Translations under genes and position numbers: made by a program
Part shown: positions 1-6,474 of the stretch, one piece after another
Numbering within the stretch: the first letter of the stretch is position 1
Layout of the letters: every line of letters begins with the position of its first letter
The notes under the pieces: model-generated
What the model was told of the DNA's origin: nothing
The model's input: only the letters and a program-made list of their open reading frames with translations
Database searches by the model: none
DNA from: Avoscillospira sp045579045
GTDB lineage: Bacteria; Bacillota; Clostridia; Oscillospirales; Oscillospiraceae
NCBI GenBank assembly: GCA_045579045.1
Contig: JAZNLL010000033.1
Span: forward strand, 1-9,489
Direction: 5' to 3'
DNA: 9,489 bases

Positions 1-489
1 GGTCAGAGTTCTGGAAACGGCACGGTCTATCAGCGCCGTAATGGAGATGGGAGCGGGTGTGCCGTACTTGTTGCCCATGATCTCCTTGGTATTGAAGAAA
101 TAAACTCTCTGATCCTTGGCAGGCTCACCGCCGAAGGTGAAGCGCTTGCCCATGGCGGCAAAAGACTGTTTGACACTCTCACCGAAATTTCCGCTGAAGA
201 TGGTAGGTTCGGTAGAAGCATCGTATGTATACTCGCCGGGCTCGGCGGCAAATTCTACGATCTGACCTTGATCGACGATCATCATGCACTGGCCTTCCTG
301 CACCACGACCACAGAGCCGGAAGTGATGATGTTGTCGGTACCCTTGGTATTGGAGGAACGACCACCCGCCTTTTTCATGCCCTTTCTTACAAGAACATCG
401 GCAGGCAAAGCATCTGCCACAAAATAATCCTTCCACTGGTCAGCCAGCACACCGCCGGCTGCACCGAATGCAGCTTTCAAAAGACCCAT
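1..489 (-). CDS. SPFH-domain (YdjI/'virion core'-like) protein, 3' end beyond window
   Basis: The reading frame is open from an ATG at 489 to the left edge, giving the first 163 residues. It begins MGLLKAAFGAAGG and continues through an acidic-basic stretch into a beta-rich domain. That domain has SGSVVVVQEGQCMMIVDQG, then a PGEYTYD segment and the FFNTKEIMGNKYGTP motif. This pattern is typical of the bacterial YdjI-like SPFH proteins often annotated as virion core protein. An AAAGGAG ribosome site lies 10 bases before the ATG. SPFH proteins oligomerise at membranes; in Bacillus subtilis YdjI, with YdjG and YdjH, helps attach the stress protein PspA to the membrane. It is the last visible gene of a four-gene minus-strand cluster, 23 bases after the zinc-finger gene. 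The family call is from recognition of sequence pattern. Family members usually run to about 300-380 residues, often with a C-terminal zinc ribbon, which here would lie outside the window. Confidence 0.85.
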   Translation of the reverse strand, partial: MGLLKAAFGAAGGVLADQWKDYFVADALPADVLVRKGMKKAGGRSSNTKGTDNIITSGSVVVVQEGQCMMIVDQGQIVEFAAEPGEYTYDASTEPTIFSGNFGESVKQSFAAMGKRFTFGGEPAKDQRVYFFNTKEIMGNKYGTPAPISITALIDRAVSRTLT

Positions 490-512
490 AATGTAAATCT
501 CCTTTCAAGTTT

Positions 513-872
513 TCATGCATATTGCATGACCGGTTCACCTTTTTCCTGCAGCTTTGTGGCGCAGGACACGCAAAGATCCAGATCATCACAGATCAGGAAA
601 CAGTAATCGCATACCAGCCGCTTGCAAATGGGGCATTGGTTGAAGACATTGGATGCTTCTTCCAGCGCCTTTTCCATCGCGGCCTCTTTTTCCCGTTGAT
701 ACAAGGTTTCAAAAATGATCTTCTTGCCTTCTGTCGCCGGTTCTACGCCGGCCTTGGAGAAGGTCACGGGGGTGCTGTTCCACTCCTTTCCGCATTCACT
801 GCAGCTCATGGAGAAGTGCAATGAATCAGGTGTGGAACGATCCGTCAAGAATTCCTTTTTGATATGACGCAT
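513..872 (-). CDS. Small CxxC zinc-finger-like protein
   Basis: A 119-residue protein with paired cysteines. A first knuckle is C24-x2-C27 (CSECG). A second cluster is C80-x2-C83-x4-C88-x2-C91, followed by C95 and C101-x2-C104. Nine cysteines in four CxxC pairs suggest two zinc-binding ribbons flanking a charged, probably helical middle (residues 50-75). The frame stays open upstream to 968, but that would overlap the preceding gene by 70 bases. The ATG at 872 has an AAGGCGGTGATG-type upstream site and sits 26 bases after the previous stop, so I chose it. I do not recognise a named family. Its place between a DUF6935-type gene and an SPFH gene suggests it works with them, perhaps as an adaptor as proposed for the zinc-finger protein YdjG. 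The function is unproven. Confidence 0.75.
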   Translation of the reverse strand: MRHIKKEFLTDRSTPDSLHFSMSCSECGKEWNSTPVTFSKAGVEPATEGKKIIFETLYQREKEAAMEKALEEASNVFNQCPICKRLVCDYCFLICDDLDLCVSCATKLQEKGEPVMQYA

Positions 873-898
873 CCCATCACCGCCTTTTTGAGGTTCTG

Positions 899-1459
899 TC
901 AAGCCCACGGGTCGGCAGCTACAGGCGGACGAATATCCGACAGGAGGAACTGTTCCAAAAGGAACCACTGACCTGTGGAGGGTTTCTTCCGCAGCTTGAT
1001 CTGCCTGGGAGAGTCAGCACCGCCGGAGCGGATGTGCAGCGTCAGATACCCGTCTGCCAGCTGGTCGCGGCTGTAGGGATTTTCAAACACTGTCACAGTA
1101 TATGGTTCTGATGGCTCATAATTGTTCTGGGGGGTCGCGCCTGCAAGATAGGATCTGGGAACATAGTCCTTATCCCGGAAGCGGTCTTGCAAAAATTGCT
1201 TGTCGTATGTGGAAAGTCCCTTGGGGCCTTGCAGATACTCCAGCATTTGCAGGGCGGCTTCTTTATGAAGGGGATACAGGCAGAGCACCGCAACGGTCAG
1301 CGCCGCTGTATGCTCCGGTTTGAGAAGCGCCCCCTCCGGCATGGCCTGCAGTTGCTGCAGCGAAACAGGCATCTGGCTGAGGGTCACGGTGTAGGAGCCC
1401 TTGGCACCAGCATCCGCACCTTGCGCCATCTGCTGTTTCAAATGGTCAAATAGTGCCAT
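899..1459 (-). CDS. DUF6935-type protein of the SPFH cluster
   Basis: A 186-residue soluble protein starting MALFDHLKQQM, with no signal peptide or membrane segment. After a short amphipathic N-terminus, residues 25-85 are helical and rich in Leu/Ala (MPVSLQQLQAMPEG, then TAALTVAVLCLYP). The C-terminal half holds the signature stretches KDYVPRSYLAGATPQNNYEPSEPYT, read here only as landmark residues, then YLTLHIRSGGADSPRQIKLR and GQWFLLEQFLLSDIRPP. I recognise these as features of the DUF6935 family, small Firmicute proteins commonly found beside YdjI-like SPFH genes. Function is unknown; a structural or envelope-stress role is inference from context. An AAAGGAGATG site is close before the ATG. 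The stop of the upstream pseudo-receiver gene is 17 bases away, so the two are very likely co-transcribed. Confidence 0.8.
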   Translation of the reverse strand: MALFDHLKQQMAQGADAGAKGSYTVTLSQMPVSLQQLQAMPEGALLKPEHTAALTVAVLCLYPLHKEAALQMLEYLQGPKGLSTYDKQFLQDRFRDKDYVPRSYLAGATPQNNYEPSEPYTVTVFENPYSRDQLADGYLTLHIRSGGADSPRQIKLRKKPSTGQWFLLEQFLLSDIRPPVAADPWA

Positions 1460-1476
1460 GTTACATCTCCTTTCCT

Positions 1477-1860
1477 TTACAGGCTATCCATGATATCAGC
1501 CAGATACGATGCTGAGATAGAACCGTAAATAAACTGATCGATCAACCCATCTTTTTTTGCTTGCTTTACTTGCTTCGCAATGTCTTTTTCCGCGTTCTCG
1601 TCTACAACGAGGACGATCTTGCAATCCGGATGTTTCCCCTTTACCGCATCGCGGATCTTCATCCGCTCTTCCAGCTTCCACGGGGTATATCCGGTCACCT
1701 CCATCAAAAGCGCATAGGGTGTGAGCCATTTGCAGTCATCTGCCACCTTATCGGGAAGCTCCACCGTATAAGTATCAAATTCATTTCCCGATCTTCGCAG
1801 GGTCTCCGAAATGGCATTGCAAAACAATGTATTTTGCATATTGATCACGATACGCCTCAT
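1477..1860 (-). CDS. Degenerate response-regulator receiver (pseudo-receiver) protein
   Basis: A stand-alone 127-residue protein with the alternating beta/alpha pattern of a CheY-like receiver: strand IVINM, strand YALLMEVTG, strand KIVLVVDE, and final helix SYLADIMDSL. The catalytic residues are lost. The acidic pair normally following the first strand is N7-M8, the phospho-acceptor position is E54 instead of Asp, the Thr/Ser after the fourth strand is Val/Asp (V86-D87), and the conserved Lys near the fifth strand is replaced by Y112-G113. Glu at the acceptor site can mimic phosphorylation in receiver proteins. No output domain follows, so it probably acts by protein contact. It is the first gene of the cluster with DUF6935, zinc-finger and SPFH genes. 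The site before the ATG (AAAGATGGTG) is weaker than those of its neighbours. The fold assignment is from pattern only and needs a structure-based test. Confidence 0.7.
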   Translation of the reverse strand: MRRIVINMQNTLFCNAISETLRRSGNEFDTYTVELPDKVADDCKWLTPYALLMEVTGYTPWKLEERMKIRDAVKGKHPDCKIVLVVDENAEKDIAKQVKQAKKDGLIDQFIYGSISASYLADIMDSL

Positions 1861-1903
1861 GGCATCACCATCTTTCTTTGGGAATACAAGCTTGCAGCTT
1901 ACA

Positions 1904-1935
1904 CTTATATTTTACTTTTTTTGAGCCGCAGGTCA
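1904..1935 (-). promoter_or_regulatory. Weak candidate promoter of the pseudo-receiver/SPFH operon
   Basis: Reading the minus strand, the only reasonable -10 candidates are TAAAAT (1914-1909) and the overlapping TATAAG (1909-1904). No good -35 hexamer lies 16-18 bases upstream; that position is instead covered by the dyad TGACCTGCGGCTCA (1935-1922). This would fit an activator-dependent promoter, which is inference. A transcription start would then fall near 1897, leaving a leader of about 37 bases. Confidence 0.3.
1922..1935. promoter_or_regulatory. Candidate operator dyad, TGA-GCCGCAGG-TCA
   Basis: On the plus strand TGA and TCA flank GCCGCAGG. A closely similar element, TGA-CCGCAG-TCA, lies upstream of the sensory operon promoter at 6348-6359. 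The shared six-base core CCGCAG with inverted TGA/TCA ends, found in both gaps that carry minus-strand operon promoters, makes it a candidate binding site for the locally encoded LuxR-type regulator. The spacings differ by two bases and only two copies exist, so this is tentative. Confidence 0.25.
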
Positions 1936-1966
1936 CTATCACAAGTAATAGTCTTTTGCTCCCTTG

Positions 1967-2006
1967 AAAAAAAATTTTGACCCTCCGGTATTCCGAAGGG
2001 TCAAAA
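1967..2006 (-). terminator. Intrinsic terminator of the sensory operon
   Basis: The arms TTTTGACCCT (1975-1984) and AGGGTCAAAA (1997-2006) pair perfectly over ten bases. After one C/A mismatch the stem continues with CGG/CCG closing a TATT loop. On the minus strand the hairpin is followed by eight T residues (1974-1967), the classic Rho-independent form. It lies 11 bases after the response-regulator stop and separates the sensory operon from the pseudo-receiver operon, which therefore needs its own promoter. Confidence 0.92.
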
Positions 2007-2017
2007 GCTATGTGGTT

Positions 2018-2665
2018 TTATTCACTTTCTGTCAGGGCTTTGTCGGGCGATACGATGATCAGGTTTTTGGAGGCTACGGCGATCAGCAGTTCCATGCGGG
2101 TGCGATAGCCGGTCTTATCCAGAATCTTCCCCAGATGCCAGCGGATATTGGCTTTGGTGCAGCCCAGCATATTGGCGGCATCTTCATCACTGGTGCTTTG
2201 CATGAGCGCCCGCAGCACATCCAGCTCCGGCTGAGTCAGCTCATAGCTGGTGGTCAAGCCCAGTCTGACCTCCGGCGTTTTATCCGGGAAAATGTGCTCA
2301 CCTGCCATGGTTCTGTCCATGACCGACAGCAGCTCACCGTGGCTGGCATCCTTATACCAGAAGCTGTCCGCCTGTGCCGCTTTCGCCCGCTCAAGGAAGG
2401 TGTGCTCCGCCATGGAGGTGACGATGATCACTTTGATCTGTGGAAATTTCTTCTTGATCACAGCACAGGCATCGATTCCGTTTTCGTCACGGACGGTACA
2501 TACATCCATTAAGATCAGATCCACTCCGGCACGCATACAGAACAATTCCGCGTCGGCAGCATTGGCGATCACGCCTGCAAGAGTATAGTTTTCACTGGAG
2601 CCGATAATGGCTTCCATATTCTCCTGTGCCATTTTCTGATCTTCCACGATCAGGACTTGTTTCAT
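2018..2665 (-). CDS. NarL/LuxR-type response regulator
   Basis: A 215-residue two-domain transcription factor. The N-terminal receiver (about 1-120) has the acidic pair E8-D9, phospho-acceptor D54 in LILMDV, T83 in VIIVTS and K105 in WYKDAS, so it should be phosphorylatable. The C-terminal LuxR helix-turn-helix (about 143-200) begins ELTQPELDVLRALM and carries the recognition region LGCTKANIRWHLGKILDKTG, then RTRMELL. The ATG overlaps the stop of the kinase gene as ATGA, with AAAGGAGGG six bases upstream inside the kinase coding region, so translation is coupled to that of its partner. It is the last gene of the three-gene sensory operon and is followed by an intrinsic terminator. Its DNA targets are unknown; autoregulation and control of the neighbouring SPFH operon are suggested only by a shared dyad. 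Confidence 0.95.
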   Translation of the reverse strand: MKQVLIVEDQKMAQENMEAIIGSSENYTLAGVIANAADAELFCMRAGVDLILMDVCTVRDENGIDACAVIKKKFPQIKVIIVTSMAEHTFLERAKAAQADSFWYKDASHGELLSVMDRTMAGEHIFPDKTPEVRLGLTTSYELTQPELDVLRALMQSTSDEDAANMLGCTKANIRWHLGKILDKTGYRTRMELLIAVASKNLIIVSPDKALTESE

Positions 2666-3939
2666 AGCATGCCCTCCTTTCCTTTGGGTATGGATACAGT
2701 CAGTTTAAAACTCGGCTGTGACTGCACTGTCATCCTGCCGCCTGCCCGCTCCACGCGTCGACGCAGGGTGGACAGTCCGCCGCCTTCCGCGATCTCTCCT
2801 TCCGGGATCTTTCCGTTGTTGGAAACTGTGACCGTGGCCTCGGTCGAGGACTCGGAAAAGTCCGCATACAGCTCTGTGGCCTCGGCATAGCGGACGGCAT
2901 TGGTCACGCATTCACGCACAGCGCAGGTCAGCAGATATGCCACTCGATCCTCTTTGGGCAGGTCTCCCGTCTGGACAAAGTTCAACTTTACAAATTCGCA
3001 GGTCTTTTTGATCTGCAGCAGCATATCATCATCCGGCGTATCGTTGTTGTATTTCAGCATGGACACAGCCTTTTGCCATGCCGCCGCCACGCTGTCCGGG
3101 ATGGCCTCATCACAGTCCTTACGCAGATACTGCTGCGCCGCCATCAGGCATCTGCCCATCTCATCATGGACTCGCATCTTGGTGTTGAGGATCTCCTCTT
3201 CCCGGGTCACCGCCACCACATTGGAAGAAAGCTTTTTCAGTTCCTCCTGCACATTGCGAAGCTGTGCGTTTTCTGCCATGAGCTTCTCTCTGGTCTCATA
3301 AAGATCTGTCACATCCGCGGCAATGTACTGGGTATAGGCTGTCTCGTTTTCGTAACTGAAGGCCCTTTTTTCCAGATGCCATGCTTTCCCGCCCGGCAGA
3401 ACAAATACTTTTCTGATCTTTTGAACTCCGGCGGCAGGAACAAAATCATCAGCAAGGCAGGCTTCCAGATCCCCGATGACCTGTACATCCTTTCCGCAGA
3501 CAGCGAAACCAAACCGATGCATGGATGCATTGCACAAAACCGGCAAACCGGCTTCGTTGAAGAAGCAAACACCTGTCGGCAGATTGTCAAAGGCTTCTTT
3601 GATGGAAGCGTTGCTGATGGTCTTTCGGTTTCTTGTCTCGCTGAGCAGCGCCCAGATGTTAAACGCAGAGGACAGCAGCGTCACCAACAGCAGCACACCG
3701 TAAGGGATATGCAGGTGTAAGCTCTGCTCGGCACCCGTAATGCGGCTGTCAAGCTGCATCAGCACATACAGGGTGATATTCAGCAGCAGTACCGAGATCA
3801 CACCCAGCTGCTTTGCCGGTTTACATCTGCGTTTGAACAGCAAAATGACATTGCCGATCAACATGATTACGGTAAGCTGACTGAAAACCAGTAAAATGAT
3901 CTGATAGACCGAAGGTGACAAATAAAAACAGGTCATCAT
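2662..3939 (-). CDS. Membrane sensor histidine kinase (HisKA_3 type, PAS-like linker)
   Basis: A 425-residue protein with three clear N-terminal membrane segments (about 11-35, 45-63, 79-98). A PAS-like domain (about 112-212) runs from AFDNLPTGVCFFNEAG to IAADVTDLYETREKL, followed by a coiled coil (215-250). The phosphorylation site is H258 in MRVHDEMGRCL, resembling the HDxxG H-box of the NarX/DesK/LiaS group. The ATPase domain has an N-box RECVTNAVRYAE (N347), an NNG motif (374-376) and a GGGLSTLRRRVERAGG G-box. All kinase parts therefore appear intact. Two ATGs are adjacent (3939 and 3936), overlapping the upstream stop as ATGATGA; AGGAGGTGA at 3954-3946 favours 3939. It should phosphorylate D54 of the regulator encoded immediately downstream. 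The ligand is unknown; with almost no extracellular domain it may take its signal from the upstream polytopic protein. Confidence 0.93.
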   Translation of the reverse strand: MMTCFYLSPSVYQIILLVFSQLTVIMLIGNVILLFKRRCKPAKQLGVISVLLLNITLYVLMQLDSRITGAEQSLHLHIPYGVLLLVTLLSSAFNIWALLSETRNRKTISNASIKEAFDNLPTGVCFFNEAGLPVLCNASMHRFGFAVCGKDVQVIGDLEACLADDFVPAAGVQKIRKVFVLPGGKAWHLEKRAFSYENETAYTQYIAADVTDLYETREKLMAENAQLRNVQEELKKLSSNVVAVTREEEILNTKMRVHDEMGRCLMAAQQYLRKDCDEAIPDSVAAAWQKAVSMLKYNNDTPDDDMLLQIKKTCEFVKLNFVQTGDLPKEDRVAYLLTCAVRECVTNAVRYAEATELYADFSESSTEATVTVSNNGKIPEGEIAEGGGLSTLRRRVERAGGRMTVQSQPSFKLTVSIPKGKEGML

Positions 3940-6254
3940 TTGCCGTCACCTCCTTCTATCCGGAAAGAGAGCGTATAGCATCCTTCGTCGGAAATGCTCA
4001 CGCTGATGTCCGGTGACCGGAGCACAGTCAGATCCAGACTGCATACCGCATCCACGCAGGCATAATAGCATCCGTCGCGGCAGAAGAACCGTGCCAGCAA
4101 GGACTGCAACCCATCAAAGGCATGCTCCACCACAAATTCATAAAAATCAAACAGCTGCATGGCAATCTCTGTAGGAAGCTCCTTCTCAAACTCCACCGCA
4201 CAGGCACTTGTGACCCCTGCCAGCTGCAGGTTTTTCACCATTTCCTGCAAGCTCAGTTTCAGCTCTTCCTCTTTGATCATGCCATCTTGCTCATTGATGA
4301 GGATCAGATTGTTGCGGCGCTTCAGATAGGCGCCTACGACCACGATGCGGCGGAGCAGCTCCCGCTTCGTCTGTCTGTCTGATGTGTCCAGCAGTTCTTT
4401 CAGCCAGCCGTTCAGAAGATCGATCTGGCGGGCAGTCTGCCGATGCAGCTCATCGTGGAGACGGTTCTTCTCCGCAAGGGTGCGGATCTGCTTATCCATC
4501 CGATAGTTCTGCATGGACACGGCATTGGAGCCTTCCAGTTCTTTGCGCAGTTCTTCCAATTCCTCCAGAATATCCAGCTGCTCGGACAGATCCTCCTGCC
4601 ACAGAGTGTGACCGCCCCTGATCTTGGAATTCGATACACGAATGCCGCCATCGAGCATCACAGGTGCAGGCTCCGCAGCCTTCATTTGCTCCTTGGAAAG
4701 GGGCAGTGCGTCATCCGAACGGTAATGCACCGTGTATTTGTGATCCACCACCGCCACACCAAGTCCGGAGTATTTCAGCAGTTCATCATAGTTGGAGTTG
4801 GACTGGATCAGTCCCGTTTTGATGCAGCTTTCCCAGATGGCGACTACGGTGAAGCAAAGCGCCGCCGTCATTTCAATAAAGCTAAACACCTGTGTATCGA
4901 CCACATACAAAATACTGTACAAAACACCAACGCCCAACATGGTGATAGGCAGCCAGATCATTTTCTTTGTTCCGGGAATACGGCAGCGTCTGACAATGGT
5001 GAAGATCATCCACGCAATACAGGCAAAGATCCAGATGACCGCCGCATAATAAAGAACCGAACGCTGATAAATGTCCCATCCTGCTTCGTAGCCCTGGTGG
5101 AACCGGAATGCCCACTCATGCAGATCGTTTGTCAGAATTCCGATGATCAGCACCAGAGAGGGCAAATACATCCAATACCACCTTTTCGGAAGATGATACT
5201 CTTCCGGCTTGCCGATATATTTGACCAAAAAGAAGCACAACTGAGGGATCAGGATCATTGGGATGTAGTAGGCATACCAACACCATTGTCCGATGGGGAA
5301 ACTGTAAAGAAACACCGTATGGCGCAGCGTCCGCATCAGCATCCAGAACATCATCAAAATCACAAGGGTAACAAGATACCGGCGGATCGGCTTTTGCATG
5401 ATTCTGTCATACACGGAGATCCCCCAGGAGACCAGAAGTCCCAGATAGATCATCAGCACGACCATATGGGAAATGACATACATCAGCGGTGTCGTTCCCT
5501 TCGTTATAACACGAACAAAGTTGGCAAACAAAAGCAAAAAGATCGTCAGGAGCACATTGATGGTATAGGACTGAACTTTTTCGTGTTTGTTCATCAGACC
5601 CTGCCGCTGCATAGAGCGATAGATGGCAAGAATCAGACATTCCGTGAGGATGTAAGAAACAGAGAGCCATTCAAAACCGCGGGGCAAAAACTGCTCGATC
5701 AGCCATATGACAATGTTGCAGAAAACCGCACACAGAAGGAGAACGGTATGCTTGCGGGAGCTGATCTTCTTTTTTGCAATGGCAAAAAAGGCAACACAGA
5801 TCATCGCCAGCATATAGCCGATCAGATAAACATAGTACAGCTTATGAAGGGGACCGTATTCACGGACAAGCCTGGCTGCACCGTCTGCAAATGCAATGTC
5901 TACGGAGCTGTAGTAGATCGGCAGGATGCCAGGGCTGGTCGTAATGCCCAGCATCACGATCCCAATGGCGACCAGCGTGATCATCAAAGGCTTGCTCCGC
6001 TTCATTCCGCAGAAACGCAGTACCATCATCAGCAGAAAAAACGGCAGAAACACGCTGCCAAGATATGCCAGTCTGTTTGAGTTCAGCGCCGAGCCGAGAT
6101 CCTTGGACACGGAGATCATAAAGTAACCAAGATTGCACACCGAGACCGACACAAACACCAATATCAGCCATGCATCCCGCTTTTTATCCGCGGCAACACA
6201 GAGACCGACCATGCACAGCGACACAAGGGCAGTCAAGCCGTATGCCAAAGACAT
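3936..6254 (-). CDS. Polytopic membrane sensor with degenerate histidine-kinase C-terminus
   Basis: A 772-residue protein in two halves. The N-terminal 480 residues hold about 14-15 membrane segments, apparently two successive seven-helix blocks. The first (to about 214) has the LAYLGSVFLPFFLLMM segment typical of HisKA_7TM sensors; the second contains YYIPMILIPQLCFFLVKYIG and LTNDLHEWAFRF. A short PAS-like remnant (YSGLGVAVVDHKYTVHYR, about 495-512) and a long coiled coil follow, then RLHDELHRQTARQIDLL, which resembles an H-box, and VVGAYLKRRNNLILINEQ. The expected ATPase domain is degenerate: FYEFVVEHAFDGLQ stands where an N-box would be and no G-box is visible. I start at the ATG at 6254, with GGAAGGAGG six bases before it. 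The frame extends to 6329, but that codon lies in the -35 element. It probably senses and passes the signal to the intact kinase encoded next. Confidence 0.85.
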   Translation of the reverse strand: MSLAYGLTALVSLCMVGLCVAADKKRDAWLILVFVSVSVCNLGYFMISVSKDLGSALNSNRLAYLGSVFLPFFLLMMVLRFCGMKRSKPLMITLVAIGIVMLGITTSPGILPIYYSSVDIAFADGAARLVREYGPLHKLYYVYLIGYMLAMICVAFFAIAKKKISSRKHTVLLLCAVFCNIVIWLIEQFLPRGFEWLSVSYILTECLILAIYRSMQRQGLMNKHEKVQSYTINVLLTIFLLLFANFVRVITKGTTPLMYVISHMVVLMIYLGLLVSWGISVYDRIMQKPIRRYLVTLVILMMFWMLMRTLRHTVFLYSFPIGQWCWYAYYIPMILIPQLCFFLVKYIGKPEEYHLPKRWYWMYLPSLVLIIGILTNDLHEWAFRFHQGYEAGWDIYQRSVLYYAAVIWIFACIAWMIFTIVRRCRIPGTKKMIWLPITMLGVGVLYSILYVVDTQVFSFIEMTAALCFTVVAIWESCIKTGLIQSNSNYDELLKYSGLGVAVVDHKYTVHYRSDDALPLSKEQMKAAEPAPVMLDGGIRVSNSKIRGGHTLWQEDLSEQLDILEELEELRKELEGSNAVSMQNYRMDKQIRTLAEKNRLHDELHRQTARQIDLLNGWLKELLDTSDRQTKRELLRRIVVVGAYLKRRNNLILINEQDGMIKEEELKLSLQEMVKNLQLAGVTSACAVEFEKELPTEIAMQLFDFYEFVVEHAFDGLQSLLARFFCRDGCYYACVDAVCSLDLTVLRSPDISVSISDEGCYTLSFRIEGGDGK

Positions 6255-6260
6255 CAAAAC

Positions 6261-6270
6261 GCCTCCTTCC
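6261..6270 (-). promoter_or_regulatory. Ribosome binding site that fixes the sensor start
   Basis: GGAAGGAGGC on the minus strand ends six bases before the ATG at 6254. It excludes the upstream ATG at 6329, which would lie before the predicted transcription start. Confidence 0.85.
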
Positions 6271-6305
6271 CATTTCTTCCTTGAGAAATTGTCCTTATAT
6301 GGCAC

Positions 6306-6334
6306 ATTATAGTATAGAAACGAAAACATTTCAA
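6306..6334 (-). promoter_or_regulatory. Sigma-A promoter of the sensory operon
   Basis: On the minus strand, TTGAAA (6334-6329) and TATAAT (6311-6306) are separated by exactly 17 bases. The transcription start should lie near 6299, giving a leader of about 45 bases with a strong ribosome site. The -35 lies inside an inverted repeat, TTTCAA-CTTGCT-TTGAAA (6329-6346), and a second dyad lies just upstream, so the promoter may be regulated. Confidence 0.85.
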
Positions 6335-6346
6335 CTTGCTTTGAAA
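6329..6346. repeat. Inverted repeat over the -35 element
   Basis: TTTCAA and TTGAAA are perfect six-base inverted arms around CTTGCT. The left arm is the -35 box of the sensory operon promoter, so a protein bound here would compete with RNA polymerase. With arms this short, chance is possible. Confidence 0.35.
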
Positions 6347-6347
6347 C

Positions 6348-6359
6348 TGACCGCAGTCA
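6348..6359. promoter_or_regulatory. Candidate operator dyad TGAC-CGCA-GTCA
   Basis: A perfect four-base inverted repeat centred about 55 bases upstream of the predicted start of the sensory operon, a usual place for an activator. It shares TGA...CCGCAG...TCA with the element at 1922-1935 before the pseudo-receiver operon. It may be the target of the encoded response regulator. The same 220-base gap also carries the divergent promoter for the phosphatase gene. Confidence 0.3.
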
Positions 6360-6371
6360 AAAACGCCGATA

Positions 6372-6400
6372 TGGAAATAGATTCGATAATATGATATAAT
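6372..6400 (+). promoter_or_regulatory. Extended -10 sigma-A promoter for phosphatase/deacylase genes
   Basis: TATAAT at 6395-6400 is preceded by TGA, the extended -10 TGn motif. TGGAAA at 6372-6377 lies 17 bases upstream as a moderate -35. Transcription would begin near 6407, leaving a leader of about 70 bases. In the leader GTCGG and CCGA could form a small hairpin around TAACAC, but I recognise no riboswitch. Confidence 0.75.
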
Positions 6401-6474
6401 TATTTTATCATAGCTCGGCTCTTTTTTAAGCAAGGAGTCGGTAACACCCGAAGTAATGATAAGGAAGAAAAACG

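Noticed and set aside
873..968. N-terminal extension of the zinc-finger protein
   Set aside because: It would overlap the conserved end of the DUF6935-type gene, and the ATG at 872 has its own ribosome site and normal spacing.
1859..1873. Four-codon upstream frame (ATG GTG ATG CCA TGA) whose stop overlaps the pseudo-receiver start
   Set aside because: It could couple translation, but it is very short, has only a weak ribosome site and is easily explained by chance.
1888..1900. Short palindrome AAGCT-TGC-AGCTT in the leader of the pseudo-receiver operon
   Set aside because: Five-base arms with a three-base loop are common by chance, there is no T tract, and no match elsewhere in the window.
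4443..6080. Long plus-strand open frame of 545 codons opposite the membrane sensor gene
   Set aside because: It is antisense to a clear membrane protein, is unusually rich in His, Gln and Asp as expected for the complement of hydrophobic codons, has no recognisable domain, and lies where the minus strand has a strong promoter, ribosome sites and coupled genes.
6255..6329. Longer N-terminus of the membrane sensor starting at 6329
   Set aside because: The ATG lies in the -35 element of the operon promoter and so would not be transcribed; the ATG at 6254 has a near-perfect ribosome site and starts directly with the first membrane helix.
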